DNA of 64,000 nt from Pseudarthrobacter sp. GA104 (lineage in GTDB: Bacteria; Actinomycetota; Actinomycetes; Actinomycetales; Micrococcaceae). Below are positions 7,022 to 17,147 of this stretch, one piece after another; the first letter of the stretch is position 1, and the number at the start of each line of letters is the position of its first letter. The notes under the pieces were generated by a model. That model did not search any database. It was not told the DNA's origin and worked only from the letters and a program-made list of their open reading frames with translations. Made by a program: the position numbers and the translations under genes. The stretch covers positions 4,154,001 through 4,218,000 of the forward strand of contig NZ_WOWL01000001.1 in the NCBI RefSeq assembly GCF_009741265.1, read 5' to 3'.

Positions 7022-10000
7022 GCTTCACCCATCTTCACGTCTCCACTGCCTTCAGTGCGCACTACGGCGTCTCCTGGCCAGAGGAACTGGCGCAGGCCGC
7101 CGCCGCTGACGGTGCAACAGCCCTTGCCTGCACTGACCGTGACGGCATGTACGGAACCATCAAACACCTCAAGGCATGCATGGGAGCGGGCATCGATCCC
7201 ATTGTGGGTGTTGACCTTGCGGTATTTGACGACGACGGCGATCACCGCACCCAGCTTGCCGGCAGGGTGGTGGTGCTGGCCCGGGGCAACAACAACGGGG
7301 CGGGCTACCGCGCGCTCTGCAGGCTGATATCAGATGCCCATGCCCGCACCTCCGGGAAATCCGGGGGAACAGTTCCAGCCGCCGTGACCAGGGCCGAACT
7401 TGCCTCCCGAACCCTCGATCCCCAAACCCTGAAACCGGTGCTGACTGTCCTGGTCGGGCCTGATTCCGACGTCGGCCGCGCCATGGGCGGGCGGCGCTAC
7501 CTTCGTCCGCGCACCCTCTTCAAGCAATGGTTGGACGCCATGCCCGCAGGCACTTTGGTTGCCGAGATAGTTTCCCAGCTCAGCGCACCCGGAAAGCCCT
7601 TGAGTACCGCCCATGCTGTCCGCATGCTCAAGCTGGCAGAAGAGCATCATGTTCCTGCAATCCTGACAAACGCCGTAAGGTACTGCGCTGCAGACGGAGC
7701 GCCCACCGCGGATGTGCTCGACTCAGCCCGCACCCTGAAATCCCTGCCGCAACTCGCGGAAGAACCCCTGCTGCAGCCAACAGGCCAAGGCTGGCTTAAA
7801 TCCTCCGCGGAGATGCTCCGCCTGGGCAAGGAGATCATTTCTGCGGCAGGCTATGGTGCAGCGGACCTCAAGCAGCTGATGGCGCAGACCGAGGCGCTGG
7901 CGGACCTCTGCAGGATTGATCCGGTCACGGACATGGGGTGGAAGCAGCCCGTGGTGCCGGAAGCTTCAGTCATCGGGATCAGCCAGGATCCGCACCTTGA
8001 ACTGGTCCAGCGGTGCCAGGCTGGAATCAGCAGGCGCTTCCCGGGAATTACCGGCACTGCCGGACAAAGGATGCGCTCCCGGCTCGATCACGAACTGGGC
8101 ATCATCCGCAACCTCGGCTTCTCCTCCTATTTCCTGACAGTTGCCGAGGTCTCCCGCATGATCCAGGAAATGGGAGTGCGGGCAGCAGCCCGTGGATCCG
8201 GCGCCTCAAGCCTGGTCAATTACCTGATCGACGTCAGCCAGGTGAACCCCCTGCAGCATGACCTCATTTTCGAACGCTTCCTGTCGCAGGACCGGGCAAC
8301 CCTTCCGGATATTGACATAGACGTTGAAAGCGCGGAGCGGCACAACGTCTACCACCGGATTTTTGAGCGCTTTGGTGCTGAGCGGGTCACCCTGATGAGC
8401 ATGCAGAATGGCTACCGGGCCAGGGGCGCAGTGCGGGACGCCGGCATGGCGCTGGGCATGGACGGCGACGAAGTGGGGGAGATTGCCAAGCAGTTGTGGC
8501 GCTTTTCTGCCCGCAATTTCCGTGAAGCGCTGCAGGAAAAACCTGAGCTCCGGGAGTTCGCCGGCCGGGTGGAACAGCGGGACCTGGATGGAAACCAGCA
8601 GCTTGATCTGCTGGTGGACCTGACGGAACGCCTTGACAGGCTGCCCCGGCATATTTCCATGCATCCCTGCGGCGTGATCCTTGGCGACGCAACCCTGCTG
8701 GACCGCACTCCCGTGCAGCCCAGCGGACTTGGCCTCCCCATGAGCCAGTTCGATAAGCACGACATGGATCCCATGGGAATGCTCAAGCTTGATGTCCTTG
8801 GGGTCCGGATGCAGAGCGCCATGGCTTTTGCCGTGCGGGAAGTCATCCGCATCCACCCCTCCAAGGAAGAAGTGGTGGCAGCCGGAAAGCATTCACCTGG
8901 TCCGGACGGGACCGGTCCCGACTACATTGCCGACAACGGGCGCATCGACCTCAATGCCGTCCCGCTGGACGATGAAGCCACCTTTGAACTGATCAGGAGC
9001 ACCCACACCCTGGGCTGCTTCCAGATTGAATCGCCCGGGCAGCGTGAGCTCATTGGCAAGATGGCGCCCCGGGAATTCAACGACCTCATCATCGATATTT
9101 CACTGTTCCGCCCCGGCCCCATGAAATCGGACATGGTCCGGCCCTTCCTTGAGCACAGGCACGGATTCGCCCCCGAGGTGTACCCCCATCCGGACCTGAA
9201 ACCGGTGCTCGCGGAGACCCACGGCGTCACCGTTTTCCACGAACAGATCCTGAAGACCTTCGACGTCATGACAGGCTGCGGACTGGCACGTGCGGACGAG
9301 TTCCGCCGTGCCCTGGGCAACGAGGTCCTTGAGTTGGGCGTGGAGGAGTTCTTCCGCAAAGCGGCCCGGGAAAGGGGCTACGCGCCCGTTGTGGTGGACA
9401 ACGTCTGGGGACCTTGAAAGCCTTCGGAAGCTTCGGATTCTGCAAAGCGCATGGTGCTGCCTTTGCAGTCCCCACCTACCAGTCGGCCTGGCTGAAGGCG
9501 CACCATCCCGAAGCATTCCTTGCCGGGCTGTGGGAGCACGATCCCGGGATGTACCCCAAAAGGCTGCTGGTAGCGGAAGCACGGCGCCTGGGCATCCCGA
9601 TCCTCCCGTTGGACATCAACCGCAGCAAGGCAGAATACCGGGTGGAACGGGTAGAGCAAGGCCCGGATGCAGGAAAGCTGGGAATCAGGCTAAGCCTGAA
9701 CGGCATTTACGGATTGTCCGCAACAGAACTTAAGCGGATCGTTGCCGGCCAGCCCTTTGACTCACTCGCAGACCTGAGGGCACGGTCCAGGGTCAGCAAG
9801 CCCAGCATCAAGCGGCTGGCCCAGCTGGGCGCTTTTGATTCCCTTCACCGGGAGGCAGGCGGCAACGCAAACCGTGCGGACCTTGTCCAACACCTGCAAA
9901 AACTCCAAGGTGCCGGCAGCGGACGGAAAGGCGTGGAGGTTATCGAGGGTCAGCTCTCCCTGCCTTTGGGGGATGTTGAGCTGCGCAACGTCAAGCCCGG

Positions 10001-10505
10001 GCTGCCGGCGCCTACCCTGGTGGAAACTGTGCGGGCCGAACTCGACCTGATGGCTGTTGATGTCAGCAGCCACCTGATGGACAGCCACCGGCCGATGCTC
10101 AACAGGCTGGGAGTCACCACGGCGGACAAGCTCCTCGGCCTGCGGAACGGGACGGAAGTATTGGTGGCCGGGGTTCGCGTGGCAACCCAGACGCCGCCCA
10201 TGCGGGGCGGCCGGCGGGTAGTTTTCATCAGCATCGACGACGGCACCGGCTGCATCGATTCGGTCTTCTTCCATGAAGCCCAGGAAAAGGCAGGAATGCT
10301 CCTCTTTGGAACCCGGCTGCTCCTGATCCGTGGCACCACCAGGCGGACCGGCCCGCGGGGAATCAGCCTGAGCGCGAGCATGGCCTGGGACCTGAGCCGC
10401 ACCGAAACCTTGCCGTTCCAGGAGTCCCAGGCGCAGGAACCGGAGGCCCGGCACCCCCTGGACGGAATCACCCGGACCCTCGCCATCACGGGATTCGGCG
10501 GCTGA
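7018..10505 (+). pseudogene. dnaE2: Error-prone DNA polymerase DnaE2, interrupted by a one-base frameshift
   Basis: Two adjoining frames, 7018-9417 and 9411-10505, together encode about 1,160 residues, the normal DnaE2 length. The first holds the PHP domain (starting SFTHLHVSTAFSAHYG) and the polymerase core with the LPDIDIDVES catalytic aspartates; the second resumes with LKAFGSFGFCKAHGAAFA and ends with the OB-fold (VLVAGVRVATQ) region. DnaE2 is the SOS-induced replicative-type polymerase for translesion synthesis in actinobacteria. The break lies at GGGG 9407-9410: one more G would restore VWGTLKAFGSFGF. The first frame stops at TGA 9415-9417. It could be a sequencing error, a recent mutation, or slippage at the G run. 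Both halves keep conserved sequence with no other lesion. Confidence 0.85.
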
Positions 10506-10621
10506 TCCTCGGGTGCGCCGCGTTGGTCGGGCCTGAGCTGAACCGATAGCATTGACGATGGCTGGCTGTGGTCCCCGTATGCCACAAGCTATGAAGCCAT
10601 AACTTTGAATAGGAGACACCC

Positions 10622-12631
10622 GTGTCAGATGCCCAGCAGATCACCCTTCTCGTCGATGGCGAAGAAACCAAGGTGACTACCGGGACAACCGGTGCGGAAC
10701 TCTTCTTTGAGCGCCGTGATGTTGTTGTTGCCCGCGTCAACGGCGAGCTTAAGGACCTGGACCAGGAACTGCCTGAAGGCGCCGACGTCGAGGGCGTCAC
10801 CATCGATTCCCCGGACGGACTGAACGTCCTCCGCCACTCCACCGCCCACGTCATGGCGCAGGCCGTCCAGCAGCTGCGCCCGGACGCCAAACTGGGCATC
10901 GGCCCGTACATCACCGACGGCTTCTACTTCGACTTCGATGTTGCCGAACCGTTCACTCCCGAGGACCTCAAGACCCTCGAAAAGATGATGCAGAAGATCA
11001 TCAACCAGAACCAGAAGTTCGTCCGCCGCGTGGTCAATGAGGACGAGGCCCGCGAAGCCATGAAGGACGAGCCTTACAAGCTTGAACTCCTGGGCAAGAA
11101 GAACGAAGCCGCAGAGGCCGGCGAAGGCGTCAATGTCGAGGTCGGTGCCGGCGACATCACCATCTACGACAACGTGGAGCGCAAGGACGGGACCACCGTC
11201 TGGTGCGACCTTTGCCGTGGGCCGCACCTGCCCAACACAAAGCTGATCTCCAATGCCTTCGCCCTCACCCGTTCGTCCTCCGCCTACTGGCTGGGCAATC
11301 AGAAGAACCAGCAGCTGCAGCGGATCTACGGCACTGCGTGGCCTACCAAGGATGCCCTCAAGGCCTACCAGGAGCGCATCGCCGAGGCCGAACGCCGCGA
11401 CCACCGCAAGCTTGGCTCTGAACTGGACCTGTTCTCCTTCCCGGACGAACTCGGCTCGGGCCTTCCCGTCTTCCACCCCAAGGGCGGCATCATCCGCAAG
11501 GAGATGGAGGACTACTCCCGGCAGCGCCATGTTGAGGCCGGCTATGAGTTCGTGTACACGCCGCACATCACCAAGGGCCACCTGTACGAGGTCTCGGGCC
11601 ACCTGGACTGGTACAAGGACGGCATGTTCCCGGCCATGCACGTGGACGCCGAACTCAATGAAGACGGCACAGTCCGCAAGCCCGGCCAGGATTACTACCT
11701 CAAGCCGATGAACTGCCCCATGCACAACCTGGTCTTCCGGGCCCGCGGACGCTCCTACCGTGAGCTGCCCCTGCGGCTGTTCGAATTCGGGTCGGTGTAC
11801 CGGTACGAGAAGTCCGGCGTGGTGCACGGCCTGACCCGGGTCCGCGGCATGACACAGGACGACGCCCACATCTACTGCACCCGCGAGCAGATGAAGGATG
11901 AGCTCACCAAGACCCTGACGTTCGTGCTGGACCTGCTCAAGGACTACGGCCTGAACGACTTCTACCTGGAGCTCTCCACCAAGGATCCCGAGAAGTTCGT
12001 CGGTGACGACGCCGCCTGGGACGAAGCTACCCGGACCCTGGCCGAAGTGGCCGAGGAATCGGGCCTGGAACTTGTCGCTGATCCGGGCGGGGCCGCGTTC
12101 TACGGCCCCAAGATTTCCGTGCAGGCGAAGGACGCCCTGGGCCGGACCTGGCAGATGTCCACCATCCAGCTGGACTTCAACCTGCCGGAACGGTTCGAAC
12201 TGGAGTTCCAGGCGGCAGACGGCACCCGCCAGCGCCCCGTCATGATCCACCGCGCACTGTTCGGATCGATCGAGCGGTTCATGGGAGTGCTCACCGAGCA
12301 TTACGCCGGCGCCTTCCCCGCCTGGCTTGCCCCGGTGCAGGTGGTGGGCATCCCGGTGGCGGAAACGTTCAACGAGTACATGTTCGACGTCGTCGACCAG
12401 CTCAAGGCCGCAGGCATCCGTGCCGAGGTGGACACCTCCTCGGACCGGTTCCCGAAGAAGATCCGCACCGCCAGTAAGGACAAGATCCCGTTCGTGCTGA
12501 TCGCCGGCGGGGATGACGCCGAGGCAGGCGCAGTGTCGTTCCGCTTCCGGGACGGAAGCCAGGACAACGGCGTGCCCGTGGCAGAGGCAGTCAAGCGGAT
12601 CACGGAAGCCGTCCGTAACCGGACCAGCTAG
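10622..12631 (+). CDS. thrS: Threonine-tRNA ligase
   Basis: A 669-residue class II synthetase charging tRNA-Thr. Domains in order: TGS (1 to about 65), editing domain with HxxxH at 72-76 (HSTAHVMAQ) and the [10 protein letters not shown] segment, catalytic core with the zinc motif MNCPMHN, motif 2 ([14 protein letters not shown]) and motif 3 ([11 protein letters not shown]), then the anticodon-binding domain. The GTG start follows AGGAGAC. A 116-base gap separates it from dnaE2, enough for its own promoter. HIT and pgsA follow closely, the same order as in mycobacteria. Confidence 0.97.
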   Translation: MSDAQQITLLVDGEETKVTTGTTGAELFFERRDVVVARVNGELKDLDQELPEGADVEGVTIDSPDGLNVLRHSTAHVMAQAVQQLRPDAKLGIGPYITDGFYFDFDVAEPFTPEDLKTLEKMMQKIINQNQKFVRRVVNEDEAREAMKDEPYKLELLGKKNEAAEAGEGVNVEVGAGDITIYDNVERKDGTTVWCDLCRGPHLPNTKLISNAFALTRSSSAYWLGNQKNQQLQRIYGTAWPTKDALKAYQERIAEAERRDHRKLGSELDLFSFPDELGSGLPVFHPKGGIIRKEMEDYSRQRHVEAGYEFVYTPHITKGHLYEVSGHLDWYKDGMFPAMHVDAELNEDGTVRKPGQDYYLKPMNCPMHNLVFRARGRSYRELPLRLFEFGSVYRYEKSGVVHGLTRVRGMTQDDAHIYCTREQMKDELTKTLTFVLDLLKDYGLNDFYLELSTKDPEKFVGDDAAWDEATRTLAEVAEESGLELVADPGGAAFYGPKISVQAKDALGRTWQMSTIQLDFNLPERFELEFQAADGTRQRPVMIHRALFGSIERFMGVLTEHYAGAFPAWLAPVQVVGIPVAETFNEYMFDVVDQLKAAGIRAEVDTSSDRFPKKIRTASKDKIPFVLIAGGDDAEAGAVSFRFRDGSQDNGVPVAEAVKRITEAVRNRTS

Positions 12632-12649
12632 CGGAAACGGAACAGCACG

Positions 12650-13237
12650 GTGCAGGAGAACACAGGCGCAGGGTATCCAGGCGATGCCGGCGTTACCGAC
12701 GACTTTGACCTCGCCGGTGTCCCGGACGCCTTCCAGCGCCTGTGGACTCCGCACCGCATGGCGTACATCAAAGGCGGGCAGCACCAGTTCAAGAATGAGA
12801 ACGACTGCCCTTTCTGCGTTGGCCCCGGACGGACTGACGAGGAAGCCCTTATCGTCCACCGCGGAAAGACCTGCTACGTGGTGCTGAACCTCTTTCCCTA
12901 CAACCCCGGCCATCTCCTGGTATGCCCGTACCGTCACATTCCCGACTACACAGACCTGACCCTCGACGAGACCGCCGAGTTCGCGGAACTCACCCAGACC
13001 GCCATGAAGGTCCTGCGGAAAGTGGCCAACCCGGGCGGCTTCAACCTGGGCATGAACCAGGGCGTCGTGGGCGGTGCCGGAATCGCGGCGCACCTCCACC
13101 AGCACATCGTTCCCCGCTGGGGCGGTGACGGGAATTTCTTCCCGATCATCGCCCAGACCAAGGCCATTACGCAGACCCTCGACGAGGTCCGCCAGCAGGT
13201 GGCCGACGCCTGGCCCGGGGAGACGGATGCTGAATAG
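12650..13237 (+). CDS. HIT-family hydrolase/phosphorylase
   Basis: A 195-residue histidine-triad protein. HLHQHIVPRW at 148-157 carries the HxHxH catalytic triad acting on nucleotide alpha-phosphates, and CPFC at 53-56 is the zinc half-site seen in Ap4A-phosphorylase-like actinobacterial members. It probably cleaves diadenosine polyphosphates or related nucleotides in the cytoplasm. It starts with GTG 18 bases after thrS and overlaps pgsA by 11 bases, indicating one transcript. The M. tuberculosis equivalent lies in the same position. Exact substrate is not decidable from sequence. Confidence 0.9.
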   Translation: MQENTGAGYPGDAGVTDDFDLAGVPDAFQRLWTPHRMAYIKGGQHQFKNENDCPFCVGPGRTDEEALIVHRGKTCYVVLNLFPYNPGHLLVCPYRHIPDYTDLTLDETAEFAELTQTAMKVLRKVANPGGFNLGMNQGVVGGAGIAAHLHQHIVPRWGGDGNFFPIIAQTKAITQTLDEVRQQVADAWPGETDAE

Positions 13238-13850
13238 GCACGCCCGCGGTTTCTTCACCGCACTGTTCACCCCGCTTGCCCGCTGGCTCCTCAAGATCGG
13301 TGTTTCGCCGGATGCGGTAACGGTCGTCGGCACGGCCGGTGTCGTGGTGGGTGCCCTGGTCTTCTATCCGCTCGGCCAGCTTTGGTGGGGAACCCTGTTC
13401 ATCACCGCGTTCATCTTCTCCGATGTCCTGGACGGCATCATGGCCAGGATGCGGGAGGTGGGCAGCCGGTGGGGCAACTTCCTTGACTCCACGCTTGACC
13501 GGATCGCCGACGGCGCCCTGTTCGCCGGCCTGGCCGTGTGGTTCTTCACCGGCGGGGCGAACGTTCCCATCGCCGTGGCAGCCATGGTCTGCCTGGTCCT
13601 TGGCATGGTGGTTTCCTATGCCAGGGCAAAGGCCGAGTCGCTGGGGTTCACGGCCAACACCGGGATCGCGGAGCGGGCCGAGCGCCTCGTCTCCGTGCTG
13701 GTGGTTACCGGCTTCACGGGCCTTGGACTTCCGGAACTGGTGCTGCTGGTGACGCTCCTGCTGCTGGCCGTGGCCAGCTTCATCACAGTGGTCCAGCGCG
13801 TGCTTTCCGTCCGCCGCCAGTCCCTCGCCGAGCCGTCGCCTGCTGATTAA
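13227..13850 (+). CDS. pgsA: CDP-alcohol phosphatidyltransferase, probably phosphatidylinositol phosphate synthase
   Basis: A 207-residue membrane enzyme with about six transmembrane helices. The CDP-alcohol transferase signature is complete: D66, D69-G70-x2-A73-R74-x8-G83-x3-D87-x3-D91. In mycobacteria the enzyme at this position joins inositol-3-phosphate to CDP-diacylglycerol, the first step to phosphatidylinositol. The ATG lies inside the end of the HIT gene, so translation is coupled. In mycobacteria it is followed by the acyltransferase patA and the mannosyltransferase pimA; here neither follows and the next gene is pdxS. PgsA-type phosphatidylglycerol phosphate synthase is the main alternative. 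Confidence 0.85.
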   Translation: MLNRHARGFFTALFTPLARWLLKIGVSPDAVTVVGTAGVVVGALVFYPLGQLWWGTLFITAFIFSDVLDGIMARMREVGSRWGNFLDSTLDRIADGALFAGLAVWFFTGGANVPIAVAAMVCLVLGMVVSYARAKAESLGFTANTGIAERAERLVSVLVVTGFTGLGLPELVLLVTLLLLAVASFITVVQRVLSVRRQSLAEPSPAD

Positions 13851-13993
13851 CACGAATTAAGCCTGCTGGCCGCGGTGAGACTAGTATTAGGACTGCCCGG
13901 TCAATGGATCCGGCAACCCGGTGCGTGTACATCGGCATCTCCGTGCCGCCCTGCACCCCGGCGAAGGTCATCTATCTACCCATAGGGGTTTTT

Positions 13994-14920
13994 GTGTCTA
14001 CACCTGATGTAAGCAGCGAAGCCGGTTCGTCCGCGAACAGCGTCACGGGCAGCAACCGCGTGAAGCGCGGTATGGCTGAGATGCTCAAGGGCGGCGTCAT
14101 CATGGACGTCGTCAACGTCGAACAGGCCCGCATCGCCGAGGACGCCGGTGCCGTTGCTGTGATGGCGCTGGAACGAGTTCCGGCCGATATCCGTGCCCAG
14201 GGCGGCGTGTCCCGCATGTCGGATCCGGACATGATCGACCAGATCATCGATGCCGTGTCCATCCCGGTCATGGCCAAGGCCCGGATCGGCCACTTCGTGG
14301 AGGCCCAGGTCCTGCAGTCCCTGGGCGTGGACTACATCGACGAGTCCGAGGTCCTGACCCCGGCCGACTATGTCAACCACATCGACAAGTGGAACTTCAA
14401 GGTTCCCTTCGTTTGCGGTGCCACCAACCTCGGTGAGGCCCTGCGCCGCATCAACGAGGGTGCGGCCATGATCCGTTCCAAGGGCGAGGCCGGCACCGGC
14501 GACGTCTCGAACGCCACCGGGCACATGCGCCAGATCCGTTCCGAGATCGCCAAGCTTGCGGCCCTGCCCGAGGACGAGCTGTACGTTGCGGCGAAGGAAC
14601 TGCAGGCACCGTACGAACTGGTCAAGGAAGTTGCCGCCGCCGGCAAGCTTCCGGTGGTGCTGTTCACCGCCGGCGGCATCGCCACCCCGGCTGACGCGGC
14701 CATGATGATGCAGCTCGGCGCTGACGGCGTGTTCGTCGGCTCGGGCATCTTCAAGTCCGGCAACCCGGCCCAGCGCGCCGCCGCCGTCGTGAAGGCCACC
14801 ACCTTCTTCGATGACCCCGACGTCATCGCCAAGGCCTCCCGCGGCCTCGGCGAAGCCATGGTGGGCATCAACGTCGACGAGATCCCCCAGCCCCACCGCC
14901 TCGCCGAGCGCGGCTGGTAA
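13994..14920 (+). CDS. pdxS: Pyridoxal 5'-phosphate synthase lyase subunit
   Basis: A 308-residue (beta/alpha)8 PLP synthase. With the ammonia-supplying glutaminase PdxT it makes PLP from ribose-5-phosphate and glyceraldehyde-3-phosphate. D38 in GGVIMDVVN and K95 in [10 protein letters not shown] match the catalytic Asp and the Schiff-base lysine; [20 protein letters not shown] is the phosphate-binding segment. The GTG at 13994 is preferred because AGGGG lies 6 bases upstream and it gives a typical length; an upstream in-frame ATG at 13904 would add an unconserved 30-residue leader. pdxT is not adjacent but 7 kb downstream. The 143 bases upstream must hold the promoter, and a strong terminator follows. 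Confidence 0.95.
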   Translation: MSTPDVSSEAGSSANSVTGSNRVKRGMAEMLKGGVIMDVVNVEQARIAEDAGAVAVMALERVPADIRAQGGVSRMSDPDMIDQIIDAVSIPVMAKARIGHFVEAQVLQSLGVDYIDESEVLTPADYVNHIDKWNFKVPFVCGATNLGEALRRINEGAAMIRSKGEAGTGDVSNATGHMRQIRSEIAKLAALPEDELYVAAKELQAPYELVKEVAAAGKLPVVLFTAGGIATPADAAMMMQLGADGVFVGSGIFKSGNPAQRAAAVVKATTFFDDPDVIAKASRGLGEAMVGINVDEIPQPHRLAERGW

Positions 14921-14936
14921 CAGCTTCAAAAGCAGT

Positions 14937-14980
14937 ACGACGGCGGGGGGTCACCCGGGAAGGTGACCCGCCGCCGTCGT
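14937..14980 (+). terminator. Hairpin terminator after pdxS
   Basis: A 19-base inverted repeat with one mismatch and a 6-base loop (cgggaa) starts 17 bases after the pdxS stop and is followed by a T-rich run (tcgttt). It is well placed to end pdxS transcription. Confidence 0.75.
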
Positions 14981-14989
14981 TCGTTTATC

Positions 14990-15053
14990 CCAAGTAGGTA
15001 GCGCTAAGTGTCGTTTTGGAGGTTCAAAACGACACTTAGCGCTACCTACTTGG
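14990..15053. repeat. Palindromic dispersed repeat, copy 1
   Basis: A perfect inverted repeat with 29-base arms (14990-15018 and 15025-15053) around the 6-base loop gaggtt. The arm core is GTAGCGCTAAGTGTCGTTTT. It lies between the pdxS terminator and the convergent dcp stop, 7 bases from the latter. A second copy is at 55854-55919 with two compensated arm differences. It could act as a bidirectional terminator, but its conservation at two unrelated sites indicates a repeat family. It contains no coding sequence. Confidence 0.85.
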
Positions 15054-15059
15054 AAACCC

Positions 15060-17072
15060 TTACTCCAGGCCGCGGCGCTTCAGCAGCGGGTCCAGGCGGG
15101 CGTCGCGGCCGCGGAGGCTGCGGAAGGATTCCAGGGGGTCCCGGCTGTTACCCCGTGACAGCAGCTCCTGGCGGAAGCGTTGGCCGTTCGCGCGTGTCAG
15201 GCCGCCGTTTTCGGTGAACCAGTCCACCGTTTCCGCGTCCAGGACCTCGCTCCAGATGTAGGAGTAGTAGCCTGCTGCGTACCCTGCGCCTGCGAAGACG
15301 TGCTGGAAGTAGCCGGTGCGGTAGCGCGGCGGAATCAGGGGGTGGGCGATTCCCGCGGCAGCGAGGGCCTTGTCTTCGAAAGCCAGGGCGTCTTCCGGAA
15401 CATCGCCGGCCCCGAGGACATGCCAGGCAAGGTCCAGCAAGGCCGCGCCCAGGTACTCGGTGGTGGCAAAACCCTCGCCCCACAGCCGGGACTCGTTGAG
15501 CTTTTCCACGACGGTGGCCGGCAGCGGCTCACCGGTGGCGTGGTGGCGCGCATAATTTTCCAGGACTTCGGGCCACATGATCCACATTTCATTGACCTGG
15601 GACGGGTACTCAACGAAGTCGCGGGGAACTGACGTGCCGGAAAACCGCGGGTACGTAACGTTGGAGAAGAGCCCGTGCAGGGCGTGGCCGAATTCGTGGA
15701 ACGTGGTCCGCAGCTCGTCCAGGGTCAGCAGGGTTGGCTCGCCGGCCGGCGGCTTGGAGATGTTCAGGTTGTTGATGACAACAGGCTTGGTTCCCAGCAG
15801 CGCCGACTGTTCAACCAGGGAATTCATCCATGCCCCGCCACGCTTTGACTCGCGGGTGTAGTAGTCGCCCAGGAACAGGCCCAGTCCCTCACCGTCCTCG
15901 TCCCGGACCTCCCAAATGCGTACATCGGGGTGGTAGCCGGAGAGGTCGTCCCGCTCGTGGAACGTGATGCCGTACAGGGATGTGGCGGCGAAGAAAACCC
16001 CGTCGGCCAGGACCCGGTCAAGTTCGAAATAGGGACGCAGCGCCTGTTCGTCCACCGCATACTTCCCGCGGCGGACCCTGGCGGAGTAGAAGGCCCAGTC
16101 CCAGGCCTCCAGCGGATGGCCCGCAGCCTCGGCCAGCGCCGCCGCTTCGGCGTCCGCGTTCCGCACCGCTGCCGGGGCCATGCGGCTAAGCATGGCCTGG
16201 ACCGATTCGAAGTCCGGAGCAGTTTGGCGGTCCACCACCAGCTCGGCGTAGTTGGCAAAGCCGAGCAGCGATGCCTTCTCGGCGCGGAGCCGCGCCATTG
16301 ATGTTGCCAGGTCCAGCACGTCGAGGCTGCCGCCGCTGCTGCCCCGGGCTACGGAGGCTTCGAAGAGCCGACGGCGGACGTCGCGGTTTTCGAGGGCGGC
16401 CAGGGCAGGCTGGTTGCTGGGCTGGATCAGCGTCAGCAGGAACTTCCCGTCATGGCCGGCCGCGCGGGCGGCCTCGGCAGCGCTGGCAATGTCATCCGCC
16501 GGCAGGCCGGCCAGATCCCCGGCATGGTCAAGCAGGATGGCGGCCGACTTCATTCCGTCCTTGACCCGCTGTCCGAACTCCGTGCCCAGCTGTGAGAGTT
16601 CGGCGTTGATGGCGCGGAGCCTGTCCTGGCCCGGGCCGTCAAGCTGGATGCCGGACTGCCGGAATTCCCTGAGGTATTCCTCCACCAGCCGGGTGGACTC
16701 GGCATCACATTGGGCCGTATCGATGGCGGCAAAGCGCTCGAAAAGTCCACGGTTCAGGAAGATCTCGTCCTGGTGGGCTGAGAAGAGCGGGGAAAGTTTC
16801 GTTTCGAGGTCCCGGATCCGCTCCGACGCGTCCGCTGACACCAGTGTGAAGAAGGACGCGGCGGCCCGGTCCAGCAGGCGGCCGGAGCGCTCCATCGCCA
16901 GCGCCGTGTTGTCGAAGGTGGCCGGTGCCGGGGTGTCCACGATTCCCTGGATCTCGTCCAGGTGTTCGGCGAGGCCCGCTTCGATGGCTTCCTCGTAGTG
17001 GGCGGGTTCGATCCCGGCGAAGGGAGGAAGTCCGTACGGCAGGGGACTGGGCGCCAGAAGGGGGTTGGTCAT
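15060..17072 (-). CDS. dcp: M3-family peptidyl-dipeptidase
   Basis: A 670-residue zinc metallopeptidase of the thimet oligopeptidase (M3) family. HEFGH at 459-463 supplies two zinc histidines and the catalytic glutamate, and the third ligand lies in the downstream helix. Length and the N-terminal NPLLAPSPLPYGLPPFAGI match peptidyl-dipeptidase Dcp, a cytoplasmic enzyme removing C-terminal dipeptides during peptide turnover. No signal peptide is present. The ATG at 17072 follows GAAAGG. It is transcribed alone, convergent with pdxS and divergent from the CapA-like gene. Confidence 0.92.
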   Translation of the reverse strand: MTNPLLAPSPLPYGLPPFAGIEPAHYEEAIEAGLAEHLDEIQGIVDTPAPATFDNTALAMERSGRLLDRAAASFFTLVSADASERIRDLETKLSPLFSAHQDEIFLNRGLFERFAAIDTAQCDAESTRLVEEYLREFRQSGIQLDGPGQDRLRAINAELSQLGTEFGQRVKDGMKSAAILLDHAGDLAGLPADDIASAAEAARAAGHDGKFLLTLIQPSNQPALAALENRDVRRRLFEASVARGSSGGSLDVLDLATSMARLRAEKASLLGFANYAELVVDRQTAPDFESVQAMLSRMAPAAVRNADAEAAALAEAAGHPLEAWDWAFYSARVRRGKYAVDEQALRPYFELDRVLADGVFFAATSLYGITFHERDDLSGYHPDVRIWEVRDEDGEGLGLFLGDYYTRESKRGGAWMNSLVEQSALLGTKPVVINNLNISKPPAGEPTLLTLDELRTTFHEFGHALHGLFSNVTYPRFSGTSVPRDFVEYPSQVNEMWIMWPEVLENYARHHATGEPLPATVVEKLNESRLWGEGFATTEYLGAALLDLAWHVLGAGDVPEDALAFEDKALAAAGIAHPLIPPRYRTGYFQHVFAGAGYAAGYYSYIWSEVLDAETVDWFTENGGLTRANGQRFRQELLSRGNSRDPLESFRSLRGRDARLDPLLKRRGLE

Positions 17073-17134
17073 GAACTAAAACCTTTCACAGCAGGCCACG
17101 CTTCTCAATGTGCGCCACGCCACGCCGCCGTCCC

Positions 17135-17140
17135 TACAAT
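17135..17140 (+). promoter_or_regulatory. -10 box placing a leaderless start for the CapA-like gene
   Basis: TACAAT at 17135-17140 is a near-consensus -10 hexamer. Seven bases later comes the ATG at 17148, so transcription would begin at or next to the start codon. There is no ribosome-binding site before either possible ATG (17139 or 17148). This argues for a leaderless mRNA and for the second ATG. Confidence 0.5.
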
Positions 17141-17147
17141 GGCAGCT

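Noticed and set aside
9414-10505. An independent gene starting at TTG 9414
   Set aside because: The sequence continues the DnaE2 core without interruption, has no ribosome-binding site and is best read as the frameshifted 3' part of dnaE2.
10625-13333. A 902-codon open frame on the minus strand across thrS and the HIT gene
   Set aside because: It is antisense to two certain genes and its translation shows no domain pattern; long antisense frames are common in GC-rich DNA with strong third-position bias.
13904-13993. A longer PdxS beginning at ATG 13904
   Set aside because: The added residues are unlike PdxS N-termini and the GTG at 13994 has a good ribosome-binding site.
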